DNA of 64,000 nucleotides from assembly GCF_021532375.1 (NCBI RefSeq), contig NZ_JAKGAP010000003.1, forward strand, positions 1-64,000. Direction: 5' to 3'. The notes below the pieces were generated by a model that was not told the DNA's origin, made no database searches, and saw nothing but the letters and a program-made list of their open reading frames with translations. The position numbers and the translations under genes were made by a program. Position 1 is the stretch's first letter. The number at the start of each line of letters is the position of its first letter. Below are positions 33,426 through 42,774 of this stretch, piece by piece. This DNA is from Paenibacillus alkaliterrae. GTDB lineage: Bacteria > Bacillota > Bacilli > Paenibacillales > Paenibacillaceae.

Positions 33426-35072
33426 TTATTTTTTTTTGCTGTCATAAGCATTCTGATAGATTTCGAGATAACGCGGCAGGTTTAGACCTTCAAAGCCCTT
33501 CACGTAGTTATCCCACTCCGCATCATTTAATTTCTTTGTTCCCGTCACGAATTGCGCCATATTCGACCGTACGTAATCATTGATTTGCGTACGGAGCTGA
33601 TTCGCTTCCTTAGCGTCGTTCGACTCCATGAAGATGGTCAGCGGGAACGTTTCTTCCGGCTGCTTGTTTTCATAGTTTTTCGCGGTTTCCAAATACAAGC
33701 GGTATTCATAGCCGACTTGGGAGAACGGATCTTCCGGTACGGCCCACGATTCGCGAATATCCCGTGTTCTTCTCGTAATGCCCATTTGATCCCATGTGTC
33801 GTTGAACGTCGTGCCGATATTCCAGTATTCCGGCTTCAAGCTGTACTTGGCTTGATTGCCGTGCACGTCCTTCTGGCCTTCCTTGGCTTTTTCCCAGTAC
33901 TTTCCTTCCAGCCCATATTCATTCGTAATCGCATGCTCTTCGGAATACAAATAATCCGCCATTCTTATCGCTGCAATGGCTTCTTCTTCCGAGGCTTTGT
34001 CCGTGATCGCAAACTGTCCGTTGCCGTATGCCTTGTAATATCCCGCGAAGGCTGTGCCGTTCGGCCCTTTGAGCGGCGGGACGGTAATATACTCCTTATG
34101 CCGGTTTTGGCCTTCCGTCAAGCTGAAATACATGCCGATATGGCCGGCAGTCACGCTGCCGCTCACGTTGTCGCCAGAACGGTTGCCTACTTGCGCCATT
34201 TGATCGTTATTTTGTGTGAAGGCTTCCTTATCGATCAGACCTTCGCTGAACAGCTTGTTTACATACTCCAATCCTTGACGCCATTCCGGCTGGCTGGCAG
34301 CGAGCCCAACCTTCCCGTCTTCCATAAAGAAGAAATCTTCATCGTTATTATAGATAAACGAGTTCATCAGGAAGTTGGAAGGGATGCCGCGCCAAGTGTT
34401 AAAAGCGCCGGACAGCGGGATTTCATCCGCTTGGCCGTTGCCGTTCGGATCCTTCGTCTTGAATGCTTTCAGCACCTCATAGTACTCGTCGGTTGTCGTC
34501 GGCATTTCAAGGTTCAATTTAGCCAGCCAGTCCTTGTTGATCCATAATTTCTGCGAATACCAGCAGTGGAAGCAATCGTTAATGTGCGGAAGCGCGTAGA
34601 TGTTGCCGTCCGGAGCCGTAATGGCCGCTTTCAAATCGGCATCCTCTTCGAATGCCTTCTTAATCTCGTTCCCGTATTTCTCGATCAAGTCGTTCAGAGG
34701 AATCAGTATGCCCTGTTTGCCATAGTCGATCTGTTCGGCTTGCGTGAAATTGCCGGAAAGAAAGACAGCCGGATAATCGCCGCTCGCCATGGTCAATTTT
34801 TTCTTATCGTTGGCATTGGCAGACGGAGCGGCGTCAAATTTGAACTTGATGTTCAGCCGATCCTCGATAAATTGGGTTACCTTGTTTGTGCCGACGTCTT
34901 CGATCCGGGGCGGTACTGTAATGAAGGTGTTCAGCGTAACCGTATCTCCTTCTCCATTCTGCGCATTCGTGCCCCCGGCGTTATTTCCTCCGGATCCGTC
35001 GCTGCAGGCGGATAAAAACATCGAAAACGCGATAACCAAAACCAGGGTGATCGAGCTTGTCTTTTTTTTCAA
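33426..35072 (-). CDS. Sugar ABC transporter solute-binding lipoprotein (LplA type)
   Basis: A 548-residue exported lipoprotein of the family 1 solute-binding type used with LplB/LplC permeases for oligosaccharide uptake. The signal peptide is residues 1-22 with lipobox LSAC and lipidated Cys23. The start is TTG 35072, six bases after AAGGAGGAG; the open frame continues 127 codons upstream through the intergenic region, but this extension has no support. Conserved pieces include FHCWYSQKLWINKDWLAKL and FKTKDPNGNGQADEIPLSGA. It is the last gene of the permease run and is paralogous over its whole length to the protein at 37334-39016. Confidence 0.92.
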   Translation of the reverse strand: MKKKTSSITLVLVIAFSMFLSACSDGSGGNNAGGTNAQNGEGDTVTLNTFITVPPRIEDVGTNKVTQFIEDRLNIKFKFDAAPSANANDKKKLTMASGDYPAVFLSGNFTQAEQIDYGKQGILIPLNDLIEKYGNEIKKAFEEDADLKAAITAPDGNIYALPHINDCFHCWYSQKLWINKDWLAKLNLEMPTTTDEYYEVLKAFKTKDPNGNGQADEIPLSGAFNTWRGIPSNFLMNSFIYNNDEDFFFMEDGKVGLAASQPEWRQGLEYVNKLFSEGLIDKEAFTQNNDQMAQVGNRSGDNVSGSVTAGHIGMYFSLTEGQNRHKEYITVPPLKGPNGTAFAGYYKAYGNGQFAITDKASEEEAIAAIRMADYLYSEEHAITNEYGLEGKYWEKAKEGQKDVHGNQAKYSLKPEYWNIGTTFNDTWDQMGITRRTRDIRESWAVPEDPFSQVGYEYRLYLETAKNYENKQPEETFPLTIFMESNDAKEANQLRTQINDYVRSNMAQFVTGTKKLNDAEWDNYVKGFEGLNLPRYLEIYQNAYDSKKK

Positions 35073-35119
35073 AGCAGACTCCTCCTTTAAGTTTTGTGAG
35101 CCGGAATGATCCGGATTAG

Positions 35120-36019
35120 CTATCCTTTTAGCGATCCGATCATAATGCCCTGGACGAAATACTTTTGAACGAAAGGATAAATGGCCAACACAGGCACCGT
35201 CGCGACGACAATGAGCGAGAATTTCAACAAATCCCGCAAGCCCTGCATCGCCGCCATTTGATTCGCGTCCACCATCATGCTCGCGTCGATCGAGTTCAGG
35301 ATGAGGATATTCCGCAATATGATCTGCAAAGGAAACAGCTCCTGCGATTTCAAGAAGATGAGCGCATCGAAATACGCATTCCAATGCCCGACCGCATACA
35401 GCAGGACCAGGACGGCAAGAATCGGTTTGGATAGAGGCAGCACGATCCGCCACAGAAAGCCGAAATCGCTGCAGCCATCCAATTCAGCGGCCTCCCCGAG
35501 CTCCTTCGGAATCGTCGATTGGAAGAAAGTGCGGGCGATGATGACCTGCCACACCGCCAATGCGCCCGGGAGCAGCATCGCCCATCTTGTGTCCAGAATC
35601 CCCAGCATTTTAACCGTCAGGTAATAGGGAATCAGCCCTCCGCTGAACATCATCGTAATGACCAGAATGACCATGATGAAGTTTCGGCCGAGAAAGGTGC
35701 TTTTGGACAGCGGGTACGCCAGCATCACGGTCATGCTCACATTGATCAAGACGCCGAAGAACGTGTAGAAGAGCGAATTGGCATATCCTGTAAGGATCTG
35801 CGGGTTGGAGAAAATCGCCTTATAGCCCGCCAGGCTCGGCTCGACCGGGAACAGCCACACCCTGCCGCTGATGACGGCCTGCGGAGAACTGAAGGAAGAG
35901 CTGACAATATAAATGAGCGGATAGAGCACTATGATGAGAATGAACAGCAGAAAGGCGTAGACAAGGAAGAGAAATAGCTTGTCGCCCATCGACTCTTTGA
36001 CTGCCACCGGTTTATTCAT
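35120..36019 (-). CDS. Carbohydrate ABC transporter permease (LplC/YtcP type)
   Basis: A 299-residue inner-membrane permease with six membrane segments. The ATPase-docking EAA loop is ELGEAAELDGCSDFGFLWRI near residues 185-204, and the C-terminal KYFVQGIMIGSLKG is typical of the LplC/YtcP group. It follows the partner permease after 18 bases. No ATPase gene lies nearby; such importers usually share MsmX-type ATPases encoded elsewhere. Confidence 0.93.
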   Translation of the reverse strand: MNKPVAVKESMGDKLFLFLVYAFLLFILIIVLYPLIYIVSSSFSSPQAVISGRVWLFPVEPSLAGYKAIFSNPQILTGYANSLFYTFFGVLINVSMTVMLAYPLSKSTFLGRNFIMVILVITMMFSGGLIPYYLTVKMLGILDTRWAMLLPGALAVWQVIIARTFFQSTIPKELGEAAELDGCSDFGFLWRIVLPLSKPILAVLVLLYAVGHWNAYFDALIFLKSQELFPLQIILRNILILNSIDASMMVDANQMAAMQGLRDLLKFSLIVVATVPVLAIYPFVQKYFVQGIMIGSLKG

Positions 36020-36037
36020 CTCGATTCCCTTCCTCCC

Positions 36038-36952
36038 TTACCAGAGACTGTTGTCCGATATACGTCTTGCAAAATAATTGACGGCCAGCAGCAAAATGAG
36101 ATTGATGACCGAGTTAAACAGGTCCACGGCTGCCGAGAAACTGAAATTGGCCCCTAACAAGCCGATTTTGTAGACGTAAGTGGAAATAACTTCCGACGTG
36201 CTCGTATTAAGCGGATTTTGCATCAAATAGATTTTTTCGAAGCCGACATTCATAATTTGCCCGACATTCAAAATAAGAAGAATGATGGCGGCGGGCATGA
36301 TCCCCGGTATGTCGATATGGAGAACCTTCTGAAAGCGGGAAGCCCCGTCGACCTTAGCCGCTTCATATAAATCCGGGTTGACCCCGGCGAGCGCGGCAAG
36401 GTAGATGACTGCGCCGTAACCGATGCCCTGCCAGACGTTTGACCATACGAAGATGCTGCTGAAAAAATCCGGAATGCCCATAAAGTTAATCGATTCCATC
36501 CCCAGAAACTTGACGATCGAATCGACGAAGCCCAGACGCGGAGACAAGAAGAGAATAATCATCGAAACCATGACGACGGTGGAAATAAAGTACGGTGCGA
36601 ACGTCACCATCTGCACCGTTTTCTTGAATCTCGCATTTCGGATTTCATTTAATGCGAGAGCCAAAATAATGGGCGCCGGAAATACGATGAGCAGCGAATA
36701 CACACTGATGATCAGCGTGTTCTTAATTAGGAGCCAAAAATTCGGGGAATTGAAAAAATCCGAGAAGTTTTTGAGCCCCACCCATTCGCTTCCTGTAAAG
36801 CCTCTTACCGGGCTGAAGTCGCGAAAAGCAATCTGTGCGCCGTACATCGGAATATATTTAAAAATGACAATGTACGCGAGCGGCAGCAGAACGAGCAGGT
36901 ATAGCTGCCAATGCCGTTTCATTTTTCTGGCCGGACCTTTCAGACGAACCAT
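36038..36952 (-). CDS. Carbohydrate ABC transporter permease (LplB type)
   Basis: A 304-residue permease with six membrane segments and the EAA loop DLYEAAKVDGASRFQKVLHI near residues 195-215 of the called protein. The N-terminal QLYLLVLLPLAYIVIFKYIP and the MYGAQIAFRDF segment are typical of LplB. I choose ATG 36952 (MVRLKGPARK) after GGGCGAG; ATG 36922 is an alternative, and the 108 codons upstream of 36952 are low-complexity Arg-rich sequence that I reject. It pairs with the following LplC-type gene. Confidence 0.9.
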   Translation of the reverse strand: MVRLKGPARKMKRHWQLYLLVLLPLAYIVIFKYIPMYGAQIAFRDFSPVRGFTGSEWVGLKNFSDFFNSPNFWLLIKNTLIISVYSLLIVFPAPIILALALNEIRNARFKKTVQMVTFAPYFISTVVMVSMIILFLSPRLGFVDSIVKFLGMESINFMGIPDFFSSIFVWSNVWQGIGYGAVIYLAALAGVNPDLYEAAKVDGASRFQKVLHIDIPGIMPAAIILLILNVGQIMNVGFEKIYLMQNPLNTSTSEVISTYVYKIGLLGANFSFSAAVDLFNSVINLILLLAVNYFARRISDNSLW

Positions 36953-37279
36953 TCTGTTCTCGCCCAAGCCGATCCGACCCGCTTTCTTTACTTCCAGTCC
37001 TCCGATTGATGGTATGATCGTCGACCACTTCCTTTCTGGATACGATGAGGTTTGGTATCCACGATAATGGAATGGGGACGAGGGGGTCAACGAACAGTAT
37101 TCAACCAGGAGACGAATTTCTGCAGCCGCTTGCTTTTCCAGGCGATTGCCGGAACGTACAACTTTCCGCTGACGCTCAATATTCTGCCGCGCCGCTGCAG
37201 GCGCCGTATGCCGTATTGATGAACGGCTGCGGCTCTGACGAATGCCTATCTGCCGCTCCGTCGCCCCCCGCGGCATACG
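36953..37279. other. Leader region of the permease operon
   Basis: About 325 bases separate the LplB-type start from the hairpin after the upstream solute-binding gene. The minus-strand frame stays open here, but its product is Arg- and Ser-rich and unlike a permease N-terminus. A promoter for the permease run is expected; I cannot point to its -35/-10 pair. Confidence 0.4.
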
Positions 37280-37325
37280 AAGGGGCTGTCCCGAAAAGTC
37301 ATCTTGACTTCCGGGACAGCCCCTT
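37280..37325. terminator. Strong hairpin after the upstream solute-binding gene
   Basis: AAGGGGCTGTCCCG (37280-37293) pairs with CGGGACAGCCCCTT (37312-37325), and AAAGTCA/TGACTT extends the stem inward. It begins 9 bases after the stop at 37334 on the minus strand. The T-run is short. The same GGGGCTGTCCC sequence is common at IS1182-type ends, so an IS-derived origin is possible. Confidence 0.65.
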
Positions 37326-37333
37326 GCGACGCG

Positions 37334-39016
37334 TCATGGATTGCGTTTGTAGTTGTCGTAGGCTGTTTGATAAATAGACAAATACCGGTCAAGCTTCAAA
37401 CCATTGAACCCTTCCAAATAGGCGTCCCACTCCTGCTCGATATTTTTTGAGCCGGTTATAAACTGCACCATGGCGGATTCAATATAATCGTTGATTTGCA
37501 CCCGCAAGCGCGCTGCTTCGACCGCTGAGCCCTGTTCCACATAAACATGAGCGGGAAAAACCTCTTCCGGCTCTTTGCCCGCGTAATTTCTGGCCGTCTC
37601 CCCGTACAAACGATGCTCGTAGCCTTCCATGGAATACGGATCCTGCGGCACCGCCCATGATTCCCGAAGCCCCCTGTCCCGGTAAGAGATGCCCATTTGG
37701 CTCCAGCCTTCATTCTGCGTTAAATGACCGAAGTATTCGGGATTTACCTTGTATTTTGCAGGCCTTCCGTGCTCGTCGACCTCTCCGGGCTTACCTTTGC
37801 GCCACCACAAATTTTCCGGTCCGAATTCGTTCCGTATGGCCGCCTCTTCCGAATACAGAAAATCGGCCAGCCGGATTGCCGCTGCCGCTTCCGTCTCCGT
37901 CGCTTTATCCGTTATCGCGAATTGACCGTTCTCCACCGTGTTGAAATAGCCGGCCGCCTGATAGCCATTCGGGCCGATTAACGGCGGGATCGTATGATAC
38001 GCTTTGTTTCTTTCTTCATCCATTCCGCTGAATGCCATCCGAATATGACCCAAAGCCGCACTTCCGAGCACATTGTCGCCACTATGGCTTGCCAACTGGA
38101 TCAAGCCGTCAATCGTCTGGGTAAATGAGGACGGATCGATCAATCCTTCGCTGTAGAGCCGGCGAATGTAGGCAAGCCCCTCCTTCCATTCCGGCTGTGC
38201 CGCGGCCAGCCCCACTTTGCCGTCCTGCATATAAAAGTAATTGTCGTCCGTGTTATAAATAAAGGCGCTCATCAAAAATCCCGTAATTTTCGCATGCCAG
38301 GAATCGGTTGCCCCGGACAATGGAATTTCATCGGCTTTGCCGTTGCCATTCGGGTCCCTCGTCTTAAAAGCTTTCAACACCTGATAGAATTCCTCCGTTG
38401 TTTCGGGAGGCGCCAGATGCAGTTTGTTCAGCCAATCCATGTTAATCCATAGCTTCTGTGCGTACCAGCAGTGAAAGCATTCATTAATAGCCGGAAGGGA
38501 ATAAATTTGGCCGTCGGGGGCCGTAATCGCCTGGCGCAGGATGGGCTTCTCGGCAAATATCCGTTTGATGTTGTCCCCATATCGGTCGATTAAGTCATTC
38601 AGAGGCTTCAAAATGCCGGACTTGCCGTAGTTGATTTGTTCATCCGGTGTCAGATCGCCGTTAAGAATAATTGCCGGGTAATCGCCGCTGGCAAATAGCA
38701 TCTGCTTTCTTTCTTTTTTGGCGGCTGCACTGGCGATCACGAATTCAAACTTGACATTCAGCTTTTCTTCCAAATATTTCGTAAATGTGTTTGTATTCAG
38801 ATTCTCCACAACCACCGGAGGTGCCGCGAATGCCGTTAACACGATCGGCTTGTCCGATATGGGGAACTGACCGGCCGGATTTATCCCGCTCTCGGGGGAG
38901 ATGCCTTTATCCCCCTTGCCCGTTTCCGAATGGGCTTGAAACAGGGAACCGGTCATGAGCAAAATTGCGGAGGCGATCAGAATCATGCCGACAATCCATT
39001 TATGTTCAGATTTCAA
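37334..39016 (-). CDS. Sugar ABC transporter solute-binding protein without lipobox Cys
   Basis: A 560-residue paralogue of the lipoprotein at 33426-35072, alike along its length (FHCWYAQKLWINMDWLNKL, FKTRDPNGNGKADEIPLSGA, RESWAVPQDPYSMEGYEHRL). Its hydrophobic N-terminus (residues 8-27) carries MTGS at 21-24 where a lipoprotein would have Cys, so it may stay anchored by an uncleaved helix or be released by signal peptidase I. It starts 23 bases after the sensor-regulator gene and ends in a strong hairpin before the permease operon. It could be a second ligand receptor for the same permeases or a signalling receptor for the sensor. Confidence 0.88.
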   Translation of the reverse strand: MKSEHKWIVGMILIASAILLMTGSLFQAHSETGKGDKGISPESGINPAGQFPISDKPIVLTAFAAPPVVVENLNTNTFTKYLEEKLNVKFEFVIASAAAKKERKQMLFASGDYPAIILNGDLTPDEQINYGKSGILKPLNDLIDRYGDNIKRIFAEKPILRQAITAPDGQIYSLPAINECFHCWYAQKLWINMDWLNKLHLAPPETTEEFYQVLKAFKTRDPNGNGKADEIPLSGATDSWHAKITGFLMSAFIYNTDDNYFYMQDGKVGLAAAQPEWKEGLAYIRRLYSEGLIDPSSFTQTIDGLIQLASHSGDNVLGSAALGHIRMAFSGMDEERNKAYHTIPPLIGPNGYQAAGYFNTVENGQFAITDKATETEAAAAIRLADFLYSEEAAIRNEFGPENLWWRKGKPGEVDEHGRPAKYKVNPEYFGHLTQNEGWSQMGISYRDRGLRESWAVPQDPYSMEGYEHRLYGETARNYAGKEPEEVFPAHVYVEQGSAVEAARLRVQINDYIESAMVQFITGSKNIEQEWDAYLEGFNGLKLDRYLSIYQTAYDNYKRNP

Positions 39017-39039
39017 ATGCAGTTTCCCTCCCTGCCCTG

Positions 39040-41244
39040 TCAGCCGGTATTCTCAATTGCGTTGAGCTTGCGGTAATCGACGGGCGATAAGCCCTCCACC
39101 CTTCGAAAAACCCTTCTAAAGGTAGCCGCGTTGACATAACCGACACGTTCGCCAACGTCCTGGATGGAGTCCTGCTGTTCGACCAACCACTTTTTGGCAT
39201 GCTGAATTCGGACGTCGGCCAGAAAATCGAGAAAATTTTCCCCGAACTCCTCCTTGAACAACTGGCTTAAATATTTGGCGTTTATGGAAAACTTATCGCT
39301 CAAATAGTCAAGGGACAGCTCAGGATTCGCGAAGTGCTGTTCGATATACTCCCTGATTTCTTTCATCAGTCGATGATACTGGCGTCCCTTGCAAAGTACG
39401 GTCAGCCGTCCGGAAAATCCCTCCAGAATCCGGCTGAAGGATTGCTGGAGTTCATCCAGCGTATCGAATTCCCCGATCATTTTCTGTGCGGGATTTAACG
39501 CATGACAGGTCCAAATCTCATAATGGTCTTTGGAAACTTGAGAGAGATGCAGATCCATATGGGCAATAAAGTAGCGGCCCAGCTCAATGATTTCGTTCTT
39601 GGACAGCCGGCATTTCCGCATCCCGTCAAACCATTGCCGGAAACAATGATGCCAGCCCTCCTCGCTCAGCCGAAACGTTTGAACCAGGCTGTCGATCGCT
39701 TTGAGATGCTTATTGGTTTCCTTGCTTGTGGCATTTCGGGCTTCCCGATAGTTGATAAGGCGGTTATTGCCCATAACGGCTTTGAATTTCAACGATTCCA
39801 GAGCTTCCTTGTAGGAATCCGCGGCGCCTTTGAGTGACACGGCCGGCTCGCCGATTCCAATGGTGAGTGTGAATTTCAGATTTTTATTGACCCAGGCGAC
39901 GATCCCTTCACAAATATCCGTCATTTCGGTCTCCGGCCCATCCAGGAAAAAAATGCCGGTCAACTGCAGATGGGAGGTCCATTCCAACCATACGTTAATC
40001 GCGTGTTGGCTGGCTAATTCATGGGTCACGCTGCTGAGTACGAATTTGAACAACGATTGATCGCGGGTTTGATAGCTGCAGAACGATTGCTCAGCATTGT
40101 CGATTTCGATAATGAGCACTTTCAACCGCTCATGGGCAGGTATCGGCAAATGATTCGTGAAATCACTCACGTTGCCGTCTCCCGCAATCAATTCCGTGAA
40201 GAACGTTTTCTTCTTATGAAGCACCGCTTCTTCATATTCCTTCTTGAACGCTTTCGATTGCTCGGTAAAATTGTTGATCGCCGATTCGATAAAGGCGAAT
40301 TCGTCGACGGGCAGCCTTCCCAAAGTATGCTTGTCCTGAAACAGCTTGTCGTTGATTTGGAAGACGATATCTTCAATCGGCTTATAATTTTTGCGGGTGA
40401 CATAAATGATGGAGACGACTCCGGCGATGAGAACAAGGAAGCCCAGCATCAGCCAGACGCTTGAAAAAGTAGAAACCGCGCTGACGATTCTGCCGTTGTA
40501 TACGCCGCTTTCCGCCTTCCAGCCGGTATATGGCGAGGAAACGCTGGCGAGCGGTTCCCTTTCCTTGACGGACTCACCCCGCTTAAAGAGCGAATGACCG
40601 TTTCGATCGTATAGATTTACAAAAGTCGTTGCCGGATCGTACATATCCGCAACCATATCCTGAAGGGCGGAGATGCTGATGTTTACGACAAACAGCCCGT
40701 CCGAGCCAATACTGAGGGGCACTTTATGAACCAGACTGACGACGTCTTTTTTATTCTGAAAAGCAAATTCGCGATACGTCCGCAGATCGGACCACGGGGA
40801 TTTGTCTGATCGACGCTGGACTTCGCGTACAAAAGGGGCATCTTCAAAATCCGGGAGGCTATTGATGACATTTCCGTTATAGATCAACTGATCGCTATAC
40901 CTGACCAAATAATAGGAATCGATGAGCGGCACTTCCTGCTTTAATGCCGACAGCCTTTTGGCCACCTGGTAATTCAAATAAATATTACCGTCATCCTTCT
41001 CGTTGAAGAAGTCCATGAACAGCTTGTTGTTTAAAATTTCGCGGAGAATGACGGCATTGACCGATTTTAACGACACGTCAACAGACTGAAGCAGCTGCCG
41101 CGCGAACACTTTGCTGGATTCCCTCGTATTTTTATTGTTTTGCTCGACCAGCGTCTGGAAAAACATAAAAAAGACAAAGGAAAAAATGATAAAAAATATC
41201 GGAATATAGGACCAGATCATTTTACGAAGCCAGGTTCTATTCAT
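39040..41244 (-). CDS. Membrane-bound AraC-type sensor regulator
   Basis: A 734-residue one-component sensor. The first membrane segment (about 10-32) and second (about 270-290, VWLMLGFLVLIAGVVSIIYV) bracket an extracellular sensor domain of dCache/YesM-like type. A cytoplasmic linker with a GGDEF-like remnant region (LTIGIGEPAVSLKGAADSYKEA) follows, and the C-terminal AraC double helix-turn-helix ends the protein (LSLDYLSDKFSINAKYLSQL, DVGERVGYVNAATFRRVFR, GLSPVDYRKL). The start is ATG 41244, because AAGGATG overlaps the ATG at 41253. It probably senses the sugar outside the cell and activates the downstream binding-protein and permease genes. This fusion replaces the usual YesM/YesN two-component pair. 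Confidence 0.9.
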   Translation of the reverse strand: MNRTWLRKMIWSYIPIFFIIFSFVFFMFFQTLVEQNNKNTRESSKVFARQLLQSVDVSLKSVNAVILREILNNKLFMDFFNEKDDGNIYLNYQVAKRLSALKQEVPLIDSYYLVRYSDQLIYNGNVINSLPDFEDAPFVREVQRRSDKSPWSDLRTYREFAFQNKKDVVSLVHKVPLSIGSDGLFVVNISISALQDMVADMYDPATTFVNLYDRNGHSLFKRGESVKEREPLASVSSPYTGWKAESGVYNGRIVSAVSTFSSVWLMLGFLVLIAGVVSIIYVTRKNYKPIEDIVFQINDKLFQDKHTLGRLPVDEFAFIESAINNFTEQSKAFKKEYEEAVLHKKKTFFTELIAGDGNVSDFTNHLPIPAHERLKVLIIEIDNAEQSFCSYQTRDQSLFKFVLSSVTHELASQHAINVWLEWTSHLQLTGIFFLDGPETEMTDICEGIVAWVNKNLKFTLTIGIGEPAVSLKGAADSYKEALESLKFKAVMGNNRLINYREARNATSKETNKHLKAIDSLVQTFRLSEEGWHHCFRQWFDGMRKCRLSKNEIIELGRYFIAHMDLHLSQVSKDHYEIWTCHALNPAQKMIGEFDTLDELQQSFSRILEGFSGRLTVLCKGRQYHRLMKEIREYIEQHFANPELSLDYLSDKFSINAKYLSQLFKEEFGENFLDFLADVRIQHAKKWLVEQQDSIQDVGERVGYVNAATFRRVFRRVEGLSPVDYRKLNAIENTG

Positions 41245-41418
41245 ATGAATCATCCTTAACAGGAAGTTTCAAACCGATGATTGCAATTGTAACCGCATAC
41301 ATAATGAAAAAGAGAAAATGCGTAAAATTTTCATAATAACTTTATTATATGAATCTTGCAACGAAATAAATAGTACAGAGCTAACTTATGTTTGTACAAA
41401 GTTAAGATGATTTTATCT

Positions 41419-41779
41419 ATATAAGTTGAACTAATGATAGCATAGTTTTTTCAGGTCCTATCAAGCATGTTGACAAAATAGCGTCGCTCCTGCGAGATGA
41501 ATGACGAATCTAACTGGAAAAGATCCCACTAAACTTGCTTCATCAGCGAGTAAGTAAGCTTTTGAGGGCGAATAGCGGATGGTGCGACGTATTAAGGCTA
41601 GTTTCTAGACCTAAGTTGGCTGAATGGGTTAGTTTGGTCGGATTAGATCTATTTTCTAGACTAATATGGGTGAGTGGTGGTTGCTTTTTAATAAAGTGTG
41701 TCTAAGACAGCTGGAATTATTCCAGTTCGTGCTGCCAGAGCAGCCGTGAACTCGCGAGATTGATTAGTTCAACTTATAT
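41419..41779. repeat. MITE-like repeat, copy 2 (complete)
   Basis: The best-preserved copy, about 361 bp, is bounded by the inverted repeats ATATAAGTTGAACTAAT (41419-41435) and ATTAGTTCAACTTATAT (41763-41779). Next to the right end is CTCGCGAGTTCACGGCTGCT (complement strand), and inside the left end is AAATAGCGTCGCTCCTGCGA. It encodes no protein. The gap 41245-41418 between it and the sensor gene contains only AT-rich promoter-like sequence. Confidence 0.82.
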
Positions 41780-41782
41780 TGA

Positions 41783-41962
41783 TCAGATAAGAGCAATGTC
41801 ATTTACGAAATGATTTCCACCCGGGGCTTCATTTCCTCGACTAATTATCTTCTTCCCAACCCACCAGAAAACAGCTTTGTCTCTAGATGTAACGGCACGA
41901 TACAACTCACCCATTTTCTGCGAAACATCCTTTGTAAATCTACGAATTTCAATTTCGCTCAT
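41783..41962 (-). CDS. Short ORF between two repeats, unidentified
   Basis: A 59-residue frame (starting MSEIEIRRFTKDVSQKMGEL, containing RDKAVFWWVGKK) lies between the MITE and the 51-bp repeat. It has no ribosome site, and the frame continues upstream into the repeat. It may be a remnant of the gene that the repeat cut. I cannot identify it. Confidence 0.25.
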   Translation of the reverse strand: MSEIEIRRFTKDVSQKMGELYRAVTSRDKAVFWWVGKKIISRGNEAPGGNHFVNDIALI

Positions 41963-41980
41963 GTTATTAACCAAGAGATA

Positions 41981-42046
41981 CTGTATATATCCATCATAGC
42001 GCGCCTAACTCGGCTTGGGAGCGAGAAGTTACTGTATATATCCATC
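41981..42046 (-). repeat. 51-bp-period repeat, locus 2 (inverted)
   Basis: CTGTATATATCCATC occurs at 41981 and again at 42032, exactly 51 bases apart, with AGCGCGCCTAACTCGGCTTG between. It is the complement of the unit at 28.4 and 59.7 kb. It truncates the HIT-family gene. Confidence 0.8.
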
Positions 42047-42247
42047 ACAAACAGCTTCAACGTATGCATTCATACTGAGATCAGTTAAATCCTTTATTTG
42101 CGGTGATCTCATTAATAAACAGTACCCCGGAAGAAACTGTGTTAATCCAATTAACGCAAAACCTGTTTTCATCCGTGCTAATACAGTTGGATTTTCTCCT
42201 CTTTCTGCTGAGCCGATAGGATCAATTAGCCATTTTTCTTTTTCCAT
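42029..42247 (-). pseudogene. HIT-family hydrolase, 3'-truncated by the repeat
   Basis: Sixty-odd residues (MEKEKWLIDPIGSAERGENP, then TGFALIGLTQFLPGYCLLM and IKDLTDLS) match the N-terminal half of a histidine-triad nucleotide hydrolase. The frame then runs into the 51-bp repeat (DGYIQ, stop). The catalytic HxHxH block is absent. Start ATG 42247 is weakly supported. Confidence 0.6.
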
Positions 42248-42396
42248 GAACATCACGTTTATTTCTATTTTGTTCACATACATAAATAGATCGGAATTTC
42301 TTCATATCCCACTATCCGTTTTCCTTTGTAATAAAAGCTGTTAATGACTACACAATAAAACGTCCAAAAGAAAACCATCTTTTGCTCAATATTTGT

Positions 42397-42774
42397 TCAT
42401 GATTTATTCATTGGTTCAAAAATCGACCATCCCATCGATTCAGGATAATCACTCCATAATTCAATAATGTTTCCATCCAGATCATTAATTTCAAAAGAAA
42501 GCCCTTCATAGTCAGTTATATCACTAACATTAATTCCAGACTCTTTCATCTCTCGATGAGCTTCATTAAGATTAGGAACAATAAACCCATATGCCGCTTG
42601 TGTCCCGTTTGTGTAAGTCATATGAGAAGTAACTTTTCGATCATCGTTATCGATTAACAAAACTCTAACCCCTGTTTCGGATCTTAACTCTAAAAAAAGT
42701 TTGTCTACCCTAACCGCCTTGAAGATATCTGAATAATCGCATTCCAGATCCGAGCCTGCCTCTGCACGCTTATA
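42397..42774 (-). pseudogene. VOC/glyoxalase-like gene, 5' end missing
   Basis: A continuous frame of 125 codons from AEAGSDLECDYSDIFKAVRV to the GLSFEINDLDGNIIELWSDY end is a VOC-fold protein. It lacks the first beta strands and any start codon. It begins in the same frame immediately after the TAA of the GNAT gene, as if a deletion had joined them. An internal ATG at 42654-region would give only a half domain. Confidence 0.6.

Noticed and set aside
35073-35453. 127-codon N-terminal extension of the solute-binding lipoprotein
   Set aside because: It runs through the intergenic region and into the permease gene; the TTG at 35072 with AAGGAGGAG gives a proper lipoprotein signal.
36953-37276. 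108-codon extension of the LplB-type permease
   Set aside because: Arg- and Ser-rich, unlike any permease N-terminus, and without a ribosome site.
41783-41962. Short frame taken as the missing C-terminal half of the HIT protein
   Set aside because: It lacks the HxHxH motif and does not resemble the HIT C-terminal region.
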